The notes under the pieces are model-generated. The model had not been told where the DNA came from. It saw only the letters and a program-made list of their open reading frames with translations, and did not search any database. A program made the translations under genes and the position numbers. This document shows, in pieces, positions 55,838-64,000 of a stretch of 64,000 bases of DNA. This DNA is from Paenibacillus assamensis DSM 18201 (GTDB lineage: Bacteria > Bacillota > Bacilli > Paenibacillales > Paenibacillaceae). The stretch lies in NCBI RefSeq assembly GCF_000422445.1, contig NZ_AULU01000009.1, positions 1 through 64,000 on the forward strand, in the 5' to 3' direction. The first letter of the stretch is position 1, and every line of letters starts with the position of its first letter.

Positions 55838-57406
55838 CTATCTACCAACGACACCCGTGCCGTTTATAAGCTTGTCAAGCATTTCATCCATTGTCGTCAT
55901 TACACGTGCAGATGCACTGTAAGCATGTTGGAACTTAATCATGTTAGCCATTTCTTCATCTAACGAAACACTGCTTACAGACTTACGAAGATTATCCGCA
56001 TGTCCTGTTAGCAACTCACTGTTCTCAACCATTTTCATAGCATGATCTGACTCATTACCAAGTTGGGCAACAACCGACTGTACATATCCATTAATAGTTG
56101 CTGAGTTTGTAACCGACCCTGGCTGTGTGAAGCTATATACTCGCTCACTTAAACCAGCAATAAGCAATGCCATGTCACCATTACCTTGCAGGGCAACTTC
56201 AACCTGCGCACCACCGGGTTGTGTACGCATTTCCGTTCTCATAGACACGCCGATATTTTTCACATCATCCTTAATAGAAGTGTGCAGAACGATATTATCA
56301 GCCGTAATCGTCGCACTTCCATCTTTCGTAGTGAAGAATGGAATACCTGATTGTGCTGGTGATTGCAAATTATAACCTAGTGCATGAAGTCCATTCAAGC
56401 CGTTCACCGTATGTTTCGCATCTGCCAGTAATCGACGTGGGTTTGCAGGGTCCATTTGCGCTCCAGGAATCGTTACTCCTTGTGGAAGAATCGATCCTGC
56501 TGGCAGTGTTACTTCAACCGGACCCGTTGCAATCGTGTTCGCAATAATGTCCAACTGCTTGCGATAGTTTGCAACATGGATATCACGAGAATCGACATAT
56601 CCCTTGATTTCACCATTAGTTAAGGCACCAGTATCACCGACTGTTATTGGTGTGGACACCATATTGTCTACAACCATTGTACCGCCAAAAGTAATCTGGT
56701 AATCCGCAGCTGTTTCCGTTACAGTGACGTTACCTAATCCAGACAGTTGATCCACCAACAAATCTCGCTTGTCACGCAAATCATTTGCATGATCGCCAAG
56801 TCCTTCGATACGTTTAATCATCGTCGTCAAATCAGAAATTTGTTGAATGTAATTATTAGCTTCAGACACCTTCACGTTAATACGTTCAGTTAAGTTACTC
56901 TCTAGTACCTTCAACTGACTTGAAATGTGTCCAAAAGTTTCTGTCAAAGAAATCGCCTTCTGCTGAACAAGTGTACGAGCCGATAAGTCAGAGTTACCAG
57001 GATTCTTACTCAGCAACTGCCAAGAATTCCAGAACTCTGAAAGATTTTTGGCAATACTATTATCCGATGGCTCATTGAAAATACCTTCAATGTTGCGCAG
57101 TGTTTCTTGCTGTACTTTCCATGTGGACTGCACAGTGTTCTGATTGCGGTACTCAATATCTAGCAGAAAATCTCGAATGCGATAAACGCTTTCAGCTTCA
57201 ACACCCATCCCCATCTGGTTAGGGAGCTTTGAATTATTATGAAGTCCCGGATAATCAATTGGACGAGCCGCAACTAGTCGAGTTGCCTGTCGCGAAAATC
57301 CTGGTGTATTAGCATTCGTTATGTTATGGCCTGTCGTTGCTAGTGATAGTTGATGGGCAGCGACGCCGCGCTTACCGATTTCTAACGTATGAAAAGTTGA
57401 ACGCAT
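55838..57406 (-). CDS. flgK: Flagellar hook-associated protein FlgK
   Basis: 522 residues. N-terminal GKRGVAAHQLSLATTGHNI then NANTPGFSRQ (about 12-42), and C-terminal VSLDEEMANMIKFQHAYSASARV (about 480-503), both hallmarks of FlgK/rod-hook proteins. It forms the first junction ring on the hook. GGGAGG precedes the ATG. A 174-bp gap to flgN is the largest in this block; no clear sigma-D promoter is seen there. Confidence 0.96.
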   Translation of the reverse strand: MRSTFHTLEIGKRGVAAHQLSLATTGHNITNANTPGFSRQATRLVAARPIDYPGLHNNSKLPNQMGMGVEAESVYRIRDFLLDIEYRNQNTVQSTWKVQQETLRNIEGIFNEPSDNSIAKNLSEFWNSWQLLSKNPGNSDLSARTLVQQKAISLTETFGHISSQLKVLESNLTERINVKVSEANNYIQQISDLTTMIKRIEGLGDHANDLRDKRDLLVDQLSGLGNVTVTETAADYQITFGGTMVVDNMVSTPITVGDTGALTNGEIKGYVDSRDIHVANYRKQLDIIANTIATGPVEVTLPAGSILPQGVTIPGAQMDPANPRRLLADAKHTVNGLNGLHALGYNLQSPAQSGIPFFTTKDGSATITADNIVLHTSIKDDVKNIGVSMRTEMRTQPGGAQVEVALQGNGDMALLIAGLSERVYSFTQPGSVTNSATINGYVQSVVAQLGNESDHAMKMVENSELLTGHADNLRKSVSSVSLDEEMANMIKFQHAYSASARVMTTMDEMLDKLINGTGVVGR

Positions 57407-57580
57407 GTGGCAATATCCTCCCTCTCTTAAATTAGTTCCTCTATGTATGATCGTCGCGTATAAAAGCGAACAGATCTCTAATTTTCTATCATTCTATTTA
57501 AAGTTTGCTTGCACGAACTAAGGCTTAAGCAATAAAAATTGTATTTCATGTGCTCATTACATCCGTATGTTCATAATTTA

Positions 57581-58078
57581 TTACGCTCTTGTATCAAACA
57601 TACTGCGCCCAATTTTGGACTGTGGCTGCTGTGGATGACGATACAATGATTCATCCTCTGGGCGGCTCGTCATAATATTGAGCGAATAGTCAACAAAATC
57701 CAATGACTGCTGTAGCAGCTCACGGATGAAATTATTTTCTTCCTTCAACCGATTCAATAGGCCATTCAAAGATCGCTGCGCTTCTTGCAACTGCAATCGC
57801 TCTTCCGGCTGGAAGACCAGACGAGAAAGCTCTGATACCGTCAAACGAAGATTCGAGCGAATCCCCTTCTCTTGGACAAAAGCTAACGATGCCGCCACTC
57901 GCTCATCATCAGCTTCCGTTACAAGCTTCAAAATTCTATTTTCCTTCGAGGTTAAGCTTGCTAGCGCTTGAACATCGTTGCGAGTAATAACACCTTTCTT
58001 CTGTTCAGCTATTTCTAATAACTGTTCATGCAGCACGCGCAACGTGTCCAATGCTGTGATAACTCGCTGTATACTCAT
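57581..58078 (-). CDS. flgN: Flagellar export chaperone FlgN
   Basis: 165 residues, helical throughout: long N-terminal coiled coil (about 5-125, ALDTLRVLHEQLLEIAEQKKGVI) and a polar C-terminal tail. FlgN binds the C-termini of FlgK and FlgL for export. 8 bp after flgM and in the standard flgM-flgN-flgK-flgL order. Confidence 0.93.
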   Translation of the reverse strand: MSIQRVITALDTLRVLHEQLLEIAEQKKGVITRNDVQALASLTSKENRILKLVTEADDERVAASLAFVQEKGIRSNLRLTVSELSRLVFQPEERLQLQEAQRSLNGLLNRLKEENNFIRELLQQSLDFVDYSLNIMTSRPEDESLYRHPQQPQSKIGRSMFDTRA

Positions 58079-58086
58079 ATCATCAC

Positions 58087-58374
58087 CTATTTCTTCATAT
58101 CGCGACTAAATATCGGCAGCAACTTCTCTGCAATTTTGTTCGCATCAACATGGTATGTTCCAGTAGAAACAGCTTGCTTAAGCTCCTGAATGCGCTCCGC
58201 TTTGCTGCTATCCTGCGTACGAGTGTTGGCGTCTAACAACTGCTTCGCTTCTGTAGAGATTGTAACCTCATCTTTGCGTTTAGCAGGCTTAGCTGTATGG
58301 GAAATCGATTGCTGACGCTGATATTGTTGAGCCGCTCCAATTCGCTGTGTATCATTTATTTTCAACGTAGTCAC
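58087..58374 (-). CDS. flgM: Anti-sigma-D factor FlgM
   Basis: 95 residues. The N-terminal half is disordered and rich in Gln/Lys. The C-terminal half has the sigma-binding helices (about 60-92, ERIQELKQAVSTGTYHVDANKIAEKLL), the FlgM signature. It holds sigma-D inactive until hook completion. GAGGTGA precedes the start. A sigma-D promoter upstream gives autoregulation. Confidence 0.95.
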   Translation of the reverse strand: MTTLKINDTQRIGAAQQYQRQQSISHTAKPAKRKDEVTISTEAKQLLDANTRTQDSSKAERIQELKQAVSTGTYHVDANKIAEKLLPIFSRDMKK

Positions 58375-58390
58375 CTCATTTCAAATCAAA

Positions 58391-58422
58391 AAGCCGACGA
58401 CCTTTACTAAGATTATCGGCTT
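58391..58422 (-). terminator. Terminator between yvyF and flgM, one arm shared with the sigma-D -10
   Basis: On the minus strand AAGCCGA (58422-58416) pairs with TCGGCTT (58397-58391), 18-base loop, followed by TTT. The first arm includes most of the flgM -10 element GCCGATAA. Confidence 0.6.
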
Positions 58423-58440
58423 GATGTCAACAATTATTTA
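58413..58440 (-). promoter_or_regulatory. Sigma-D promoter of flgM
   Basis: On the minus strand TAAA (58437-58440), a 16-bp spacer and GCCGATAA (58413-58420). The expected start of transcription, near 58406, falls in the loop of the overlapping terminator. Confidence 0.75.
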
Positions 58441-58500
58441 GCTATCCAAAAAAAGAAAATTCACATTGCAGGATAAATATAGCTTGTTAGAAGCAATCTA

Positions 58501-58905
58501 CTACGCTTTATCAATGATTCGATACGTCGCTCCACTGTTCTTATTCACAGCATTCGCTTGTGACTCTGTCTCGTTTTTCGCCTGGGAAAGATCATTAAGT
58601 AAACGGCGACGACAGCTCTCGCACATATGCCCCTCTTGAATAAAGCCTCCGCATACTTCACATGGATAAGAAAGATTAGGCATATTCAATACAGATATAC
58701 GTCCCTCACGAATAAATTGAGTAATCTGCCGCACGCTAACCCCTGTATCATCCGATAGTTCGGTCATCGTCGCTTGTCTATGTTTTCGCAAATAATCTGC
58801 GCAAAGCTTGTAATCCGCTTCGATGTCTTTTAGGCAGTTGGGGCATATATCTTTATATACTTTCGCGAACAGTCGCCCGCAACGATTGCAATTGCTTAAT
58901 TCCAT
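58501..58905 (-). CDS. yvyF: YvyF-like flagellar-operon zinc-ribbon protein (TIGR03826 type)
   Basis: 134 residues from the ATG at 58905 (GAGGTG 6 nt upstream); the open frame extends 45 codons further without support. An N-terminal zinc ribbon (CNRCGRLF...CPNC, about 5-28) is followed by a MerR/HTH-like segment (about 45-75, MTELSDDTGVSVRQITQFIREGRI) and a second ribbon (CEVCGG...CESCRRR, about 85-108). Suggested role in flagellar regulation; no function proven. It lies between comFC and flgM, as in B. subtilis. Confidence 0.85.
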   Translation of the reverse strand: MELSNCNRCGRLFAKVYKDICPNCLKDIEADYKLCADYLRKHRQATMTELSDDTGVSVRQITQFIREGRISVLNMPNLSYPCEVCGGFIQEGHMCESCRRRLLNDLSQAKNETESQANAVNKNSGATYRIIDKA

Positions 58906-59100
58906 CTTCGACACCTCTTTACCTTTATCTGATTCCATCATAACGCATGTTGGAACAGATGACGAGAGGAGCTTTTTAAACAATATTGAAAAATGTCGAT
59001 CTCTGTTGGGATAAGACGGATAGAATGATATTTGCCACACCTACATAAGTAAATGGGACTGGACAGGCAAGTGAAATTGTTCCCACCCAAACAACGATTT

Positions 59101-60018
59101 TCAGGCACGTGCCCATGTGTAACTGCAAATAATTGATGAAATTCCATAGTTACGGAGAGCTCCCGTCAATGCTCCTGCACAAGCCCGAACAGTACTTCCC
59201 GTTGTATATACGTCATCTACGAGTAGGATATAGAGTGGGGATTTGTTTGACGTATTTATATTTACGCAAAGTGTTTGCAGAGCCTGGGTATGGCAGCAGT
59301 AAGCGCCTGATAGCGCTAGTTCTCTACCACTGCGCCCCAGATGGCTCTGCCTTCCTTGATCGGTCATCCGTGTGAGCAAAGGCATGACCGGGCAGTTCCA
59401 CGCTGTTGCTAGCAGCGTAGCAAGTCGTTCTGCTGGGTTAAAGCCGCGATCTATCAATCGCTCTACCGTGGATGGAACAAAGGTGACGACGTCCGGATAT
59501 GGGACAGACGGAAGCTGATACAACCAGCGCCGTAGACGCTCATAAAGAGGCAATGGCGGAACAGTGATCTGATGATGAAAGTTGGAAATTGTTGCAGCTA
59601 GCAGCTCATAACGTTGCAGCATCATGCCCGCCATGATAGCAGCATAGCCTGTATCGCCTTGAAATTTATAACGATGAAGCCATGCTTTCATCGCCTCGCT
59701 ATAGGCAACGGCACTTCGATTTGCCGTAAGACCATGAACAAAGAGTGGATGTCGCTCGCAATCCGTGCAGCGAACTGCTCTCCCACAATGCGGGCAGCCA
59801 ATTTGTTCAATATAAGATATGGATGATCGACATAATGCACACAATTGCCTACTCCACGATCTAACAGAATATGTCGAGGATCTGTGCGATCGACTTCTAC
59901 TTTCTAGCTCCTTCTCAGTATTTCGTGCCGACACATACGGAATCTTCACCTCACAACCTATACATATACCAAAACGGGGCATACTTACACCTTCATACCA
60001 GCCTTTTGGCGCATTCAT
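59101..60018 (-). CDS. comFC: Competence protein ComFC (PRTase-like)
   Basis: 305 residues. The N-terminal zinc-finger region CALCRSS...CPHCGR...CTDCERHP (about 60-95) is followed by HRYKFQGDTG (about 125) and the C-terminal PRPP-binding signature ILLVDDVYTTGSTV (about 262-275). ComFC works with the ComFA helicase to take single-stranded DNA into the cell. The ATG at 60018 is chosen (GGAG 7 nt upstream). Longer than B. subtilis ComFC because of about 50 extra N-terminal residues including a possible additional CIGC pair. comFB is absent between comFA and comFC. Confidence 0.88.
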   Translation of the reverse strand: MNAPKGWYEGVSMPRFGICIGCEVKIPYVSARNTEKELESRSRSHRSSTYSVRSWSRQLCALCRSSISYIEQIGCPHCGRAVRCTDCERHPLFVHGLTANRSAVAYSEAMKAWLHRYKFQGDTGYAAIMAGMMLQRYELLAATISNFHHQITVPPLPLYERLRRWLYQLPSVPYPDVVTFVPSTVERLIDRGFNPAERLATLLATAWNCPVMPLLTRMTDQGRQSHLGRSGRELALSGAYCCHTQALQTLCVNINTSNKSPLYILLVDDVYTTGSTVRACAGALTGALRNYGISSIICSYTWARA

Positions 60019-60168
60019 GTTGCATCTCCACCCCTTCATTCATGGATCATATCATGCATATAAGGTCTTTTTTATTTTAATAATCTCAAATATGTAACAT
60101 AGAGCATGATCATCATTCCAAGATGCTAGATGCTATTTGAGATAGTAGATGACCGGTTATTCCATATT

Positions 60169-62211
60169 TCACAGCGCGCCCTCCGTTCTTAAATAACCTC
60201 CGCGCTTGGCAAGTCTATTCATTCGTTTAATCTGAGCCACTGCCTCTCGCTGTGGCTTAGTCCATTGTGGAGCTGCAAAATAAACGAGACCGTGCGGATC
60301 ATCCTTAGACCGTCCAGCGCGACCTGCCATCTGTACAAGTGAGGATGCATCAAATAATTTGTCATCTGCATCCAATACAATAACATCACTTTTAGGGACA
60401 GTAACACCACGTTCCAAAATGGTTGTCGTGACTAACAATGTAATGGCTCCATTACGAAACTGTTGCACTTTTTCTGTCCGCCCCTCATCAGCAGCAGACG
60501 TGCCTTCAACAGCATATCCAGGCAACGCAGCACGCAGCAGGTGTACGATGCCCTCTATATGGCGAATGCGCGCAGCAAATATAAATAGCTGCGCGCCCCG
60601 CTCCAGCGACTGGTGTATCACCTTCACCAGTCGCCCATGCAGCCGCCCACCTGCAATCTGGCGGGCCACTGCTGGCATCGTGAGCCGCTCCGGCACAGGC
60701 AGCGGCTCACGATGATACCGCACAGGTACAATCGCCTGTGCGAGTCGGTTCCGCCGCACGGCGCGCTGCATCGCCTTCGGCGGCGTTGCCGACAAATACA
60801 CAAACGCTCCGCCAGGCGCGCACGCCTGCCTGGCGGCTTGCTCAAGCATCGGGTTGTTGTGGAACGGAAACGCATCCAGCTCGTACACCACAACCAAATC
60901 AAACGCCTCGCGAAACCGCATCAACTGATGCGTTGTCGCAAGCGTCACCTCGCCCAGGTCCCACCGCTCTTCGCTGCCGCCGTAGAGCGTTACGACCCGT
61001 ACATTTGCAAATGCTTTCGCTATACGGGGCTTTAGCTCCAGCACAACATCACGCCGCGGCGTAGCAATGCAGACGCGTCCGCCTCGATGAAGCGCATGCG
61101 CAACAAGCGGATACATCATCTCCGTCTTCCCCGCCCCCGTTACTGCCCACAGAAGAAACTCTCCCTTAGCTTCTCGCTCAAGCTGCCAGTGCTTCTCCAA
61201 GTATCGAAGTGCCAATTGGCTCGCATCACGCTGAGCAGGAGCAAGCCCAAAGCGCTCAAGTAGTTCTTTGATATACAACTCCTCCGTATCATGACTAACG
61301 GCGGCCGCTGCGACCTGATCATGTAAACGCGCGTCCTTTCGTTTTCCAATAATCAGCAACCCACATGTTCGGCTTCGTCCTAATTGCAAACAACCAAGAC
61401 AGGTATAGCATCTGTCGGAACCACATCTTTCGCAGTTTGTGCCCCTCAGCTGCTCACCTCTACTACCACAGCGCCGACAACGCTCTGATCGTTGAATCAA
61501 CCCCGGTCTGCCCTGTGCAGGATTAGAACATATAGCAGAAACCATTTTTCTAAACTGCCTACTCAGTGCACTTTTAGCTCCACCCTCATCACTATCGCTT
61601 CCAGTTACTCCATTTGTCAGTTCAATGTGCCCGTCCAATGCACCTTGCTGCAACAAACCTAACAGTTGCTCATCACTTAACACAAATTGATGATGCTCGA
61701 CCACGCTTCTTATTTCACTTTCAAGCAGTGCTTTCCCTGACAGCAAGGACATGAAGCGATCATATACAGACATCTGACTTTCCAATGTTTCGCCTACAGC
61801 GCGCACACGTATATGTGCACCTCCATTTTTTCCAAACTCTAAGTGCTTACTACGCAGCAACTGCGCAGCCATCGCTATCATTTCACCATTGGTAAATATC
61901 CTAGCCTTAAGACATACATAACCGTTCAATCTTTTTAATTGTTCACCAAATGAGTTTACTAATGCCTCACCATACATGTTCCAACTATCTTCATCCCAAC
62001 GATCCATCCCCGATTGCTGCGTAAACTTTGCCACGGCATATAAAGCTACATCAATAGGTACTTTTGAATACCACATCACTATTTTGTAATCGTCCAAGCA
62101 AACTGTCTCCTCACACGAAGTAGTTCCCCAATGACATACATCCACTCGCCAATCCAATGAAAATCTCAGTTCCCAACGTCCTACTAGCTTAATTGCGTAT
62201 AGCCATAACAT
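60169..62211 (-). CDS. comFA: Competence DNA-translocation ATPase ComFA, altered Walker B
   Basis: About 680 residues from the ATG at 62211 (AAGGAGG 8 nt upstream, beyond the terminator at 62257-62297). The N-terminal 200 residues are poorly conserved, then a zinc finger CRRCGSRGEQ...CERC...CYTCLGC, then DEAD-type helicase motifs: Walker A AVTGAGKTE (about 355), YLSATPP, TTTILERGVTVP, and QMAGRAGRS. The Walker B box reads VVYELDAFP where ComFA has DEVDAFP: the first Asp is Tyr (codon TAC at 60885-60883). ComFA pulls incoming DNA inward. The frame is otherwise intact. Helicase part is noticeably GC-rich. Confidence 0.9.
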   Translation of the reverse strand: MLWLYAIKLVGRWELRFSLDWRVDVCHWGTTSCEETVCLDDYKIVMWYSKVPIDVALYAVAKFTQQSGMDRWDEDSWNMYGEALVNSFGEQLKRLNGYVCLKARIFTNGEMIAMAAQLLRSKHLEFGKNGGAHIRVRAVGETLESQMSVYDRFMSLLSGKALLESEIRSVVEHHQFVLSDEQLLGLLQQGALDGHIELTNGVTGSDSDEGGAKSALSRQFRKMVSAICSNPAQGRPGLIQRSERCRRCGSRGEQLRGTNCERCGSDRCYTCLGCLQLGRSRTCGLLIIGKRKDARLHDQVAAAAVSHDTEELYIKELLERFGLAPAQRDASQLALRYLEKHWQLEREAKGEFLLWAVTGAGKTEMMYPLVAHALHRGGRVCIATPRRDVVLELKPRIAKAFANVRVVTLYGGSEERWDLGEVTLATTHQLMRFREAFDLVVVYELDAFPFHNNPMLEQAARQACAPGGAFVYLSATPPKAMQRAVRRNRLAQAIVPVRYHREPLPVPERLTMPAVARQIAGGRLHGRLVKVIHQSLERGAQLFIFAARIRHIEGIVHLLRAALPGYAVEGTSAADEGRTEKVQQFRNGAITLLVTTTILERGVTVPKSDVIVLDADDKLFDASSLVQMAGRAGRSKDDPHGLVYFAAPQWTKPQREAVAQIKRMNRLAKRGGYLRTEGAL

Positions 62212-62542
62212 ATGTGTTACCTCCTTATTTAGCAAAGTCATCTGAGTAAAATAAAAAAGCACACTCGCTCTGATTGCCATCAGGGCGATGTGTGCTTCAC
62301 ATCACTTAAATATTCAAGATATCCATACCAAATGCTCAAGTATGAGATATAAATCTCAACTACCGATTTAACTGGAGTATTCCACCATTCCAACAATTCG
62401 TATGTTATTGCGATATGCTTCTAGCTTGAAAGCATCCATTCTGCTCACATTCAATCGACCGTATGAGCAGATGCATGCTTTCATTGCAACTTGAATCCGC
62501 TCTCATCGACGCCTGCGGCGTACCCAACGACGCCAGCGCCGC
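62212..62542. other. Region upstream of comFA
   Basis: About 330 bp with no gene. It holds a strong minus-strand terminator (62253-62297) for the gene at 62543. I find no AAAA-N5-TTTT ComK box near comFA. Confidence 0.6.
62253..62297 (-). terminator. Intrinsic terminator upstream of comFA
   Basis: AAGCACAC...CTGA (62257-62272) pairs with TCAG...GTGTGCTT (62280-62297) with two mismatches; six T follow on the minus strand. Confidence 0.85.
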
Positions 62543-62986
62543 CTACACCGTGCTGCCAGCCAAAAAGGGAAGCTTCCGCCAATCATCTTGACGGTGCAAA
62601 TAAAGAATGATTTGCGTCTCCTCTGCTTCTTTGGCTTGCTGTAACTCCACGACACGTTCATCACGTGCCTTCACTGTTGATTCGTTCATAACATGACAAA
62701 CGACTCCATATCGCCCCATCATGCGATTGACAATCAATAGAGTCTCATCCGTCGATCCGCCATCCAATACCGATATCTCCAAACGCTTGCCTTTGAACCA
62801 AGCATACCAACAGTAAGCACGTATAATCCATTCCAAATGACGCTCATCATTTTGCGCAACAATAACAACATGTATCCAAGGTTGCGGACGATTTCCCCGC
62901 AGTTTCTTCGTAAGCCGGTGTGCTAGATGAACAGCCACTGCCGCCAATCCGTAGCACAATACGATCCAACCCAACATCGTGATCAT
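62543..62986 (-). CDS. Short membrane-anchored protein resembling the N-terminal half of a family 2 glycosyltransferase
   Basis: 147 residues from the ATG at 62986 (AAGGAGG 8 nt upstream). One TM helix (about 4-20) and a basic linker precede a Rossmann-like GT-A start: IHVVIVAQNDERHLEWII and LEISVLDGGSTDETLLIVNRMM, the DGGSTDxT nucleotide-sugar signature. The protein ends before the acceptor part and DxD motif of a full enzyme, so it is either a truncated glycosyltransferase or a small non-catalytic relative. Located between degU and comFA, where B. subtilis has degV. Confidence 0.65.
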   Translation of the reverse strand: MITMLGWIVLCYGLAAVAVHLAHRLTKKLRGNRPQPWIHVVIVAQNDERHLEWIIRAYCWYAWFKGKRLEISVLDGGSTDETLLIVNRMMGRYGVVCHVMNESTVKARDERVVELQQAKEAEETQIILYLHRQDDWRKLPFLAGSTV

Positions 62987-63263
62987 GCGGCCCACCTCCT
63001 TACTACCAAGTGTATGCCGCGAAATGCGCTACGGTGACGGACAAGCGTCGTCATTTTTCACTTTTTTTCTAGAAGTTGTACACCGCAATCGGAACTACTA
63101 TCATTTGTTTCCTTTGCCCGCCAATTCTAGAAGTGAAATAAATGCATGATACAATGAAACCTCATTCTTAATTTCAGTACATATAATGGCGTGTTCCTGC
63201 CTCTTATCATCGTTCATACGTAACAAATATGTATCGACGATTACATCACATAACCTGCTTCAC

Positions 63264-63986
63264 TTACAATGTCACCCAACCATTTTTGATCGAGTTTATA
63301 ACGGCCTGCGTCCGATCATCAACTTCCATCTTCTGCAGGATGCTACTCACATGGTTTTTGACCGTCTTTTCACTAATAAATAAATATTCACCAATCATCT
63401 TATTGCTCTTTCCTTCCGCCATAAGACGAAGGACTTCAGCTTCTCGACGTGTTAGCGGATTACCTTCAATATGATTAAGTCGAACCCCAGACTCTCTCAC
63501 AACATCTTCATCCATAATGCCGCGCTCATCCAACAACGTCATACGACGCAACTGCTGAATCAACTTACCTGTCACTTTTGGGTGAATAAAAGCATGGCCT
63601 GCAACAACGGAGCGAATAGCATTAATGAGTGAATCGGCTTCCATATCTTTAAGCAGGTAACCGGTAGCACCTTTGCGGAGCGTTTCGAAGACATAACTTT
63701 CATCATCGTGGATCGATAAAATAATGACCTTAACATTAGGGAATATATCTTTCATTCGTTCCGTTGCAACTACTCCATTTTCAACAGGCATGTTAATATC
63801 CATCAATACTACGTCCGGCACCTCGTGGTTGCAAAACTCTAATACCTGTATCCCATCACCGCACTCCCCAATTACTTCCAAATCATCTTCCATATTGAGA
63901 ATGCGTTTCAATCCTTCACGGAACAGCTGATGATCGTCAGCAAGGAGTACTTTGATTGTACTTCTACCCGTCTTACGACTCTCCAT
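63264..63986 (-). CDS. degU: Response regulator DegU
   Basis: 240 residues. Receiver domain (about 10-125) with acidic pocket DDH (17-19) and phospho-acceptor Asp63 in LMDINMP. The C-terminal LuxR/NarL-type HTH (about 170-235, NPLTRREAEVLRLMAEGKSNKMIGE) is present. DegS-DegU controls exoenzymes, motility, competence and biofilm in Bacilli. It begins at the right edge, with AGAGGAG before the ATG; degS would lie just outside. Position upstream of comF matches Bacillus. Confidence 0.95.
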   Translation of the reverse strand: MESRKTGRSTIKVLLADDHQLFREGLKRILNMEDDLEVIGECGDGIQVLEFCNHEVPDVVLMDINMPVENGVVATERMKDIFPNVKVIILSIHDDESYVFETLRKGATGYLLKDMEADSLINAIRSVVAGHAFIHPKVTGKLIQQLRRMTLLDERGIMDEDVVRESGVRLNHIEGNPLTRREAEVLRLMAEGKSNKMIGEYLFISEKTVKNHVSSILQKMEVDDRTQAVINSIKNGWVTL

Positions 63987-64000
63987 ACACTTACTCCTCT

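Noticed and set aside
58906-59040. 45-codon extension of the yvyF-like gene
   Set aside because: Not similar to the family; ATG 58905 has a well-placed SD and begins at the conserved zinc ribbon.
62212-62280. 23-codon extension of comFA
   Set aside because: It overlaps the terminator at 62253-62297; ATG 62211 has AAGGAGG.
62212-62542. ComK box (AAAA-N5-TTTT) upstream of comFA
   Set aside because: No convincing match found on either strand.

Overview
The window looks like chromosomal DNA of a flagellated, low-to-mid-GC Firmicute of the Paenibacillaceae (Paenibacillus or a close relative). Reasons: AGGAGG-type ribosome binding sites, frequent TTG and GTG starts, a perfect sigma-D (TAAA-N15-GCCGATAT) flagellin promoter, and a gene order close to the degU-comF-flg-hag-fli-hpf-secA-prfB-ftsEX-ctpB-minJ-uvrBA stretch of Bacillus subtilis. 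Almost everything is read from the minus strand. Only motAB and a VanW-family gene are on the plus strand. I see no rRNA, tRNA, CRISPR array or insertion sequence.

Layout along the coordinates. 0-6.3 kb: a two-module U32-family RNA-hydroxylase-type protein followed by a 14-copy hexamer array, two tandem PepSY proteins sharing an operator pattern, an HtrA-like protease and a small membrane protein. 6.5-14.7 kb: HAD phosphatase, uvrA, uvrB and divergent motAB. 14.78-14.90 kb: an intergenic cluster of at least six DnaA boxes. 15.0-22.6 kb: a cell-envelope and division block (MinJ-like PDZ protein, CtpB, EnvC/CwlO-type M23 hydrolase, FtsX, FtsE, VanW). 22.7-31.2 kb: a complete argCJBDFGH operon. 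31.6-37.9 kb: YitT-family protein, prfB with its programmed +1 frameshift, secA, long hpf and a cold-shock gene.

38.0-46.7 kb is an accessory island between the cold-shock gene and the flagellar cap genes. A six-gene operon encodes a TagB/F-like phosphotransferase, a PLP enzyme, an NTP transferase, a LicD protein, a methyltransferase and a GNAT. Beyond it lie a GT2-TPR glycosyltransferase and the flagellin lysine methylase FliB. I infer a flagellin (or surface glycan) modification system using a CDP-activated, phosphodiester-linked amino compound. A 1063-residue secreted VWA protein with eight IPT/TIG repeats sits between this island and fliT.

49.9-58.9 kb is the late flagellar block: fliT, fliS, fliD, flaG, hag, csrA, fliW, yviE-like, flgL, flgK, flgN, flgM and yvyF. 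CsrA-FliW-Hag feedback is supported by gene coupling and GGA motifs in the hag leader. The flgM sigma-D -10 element forms one arm of an upstream terminator, so only read-through RNA should form that terminator. 59.1-64 kb holds comFC, comFA (with an Asp-to-Tyr change in its Walker B motif), a short glycosyltransferase-like membrane protein and degU.
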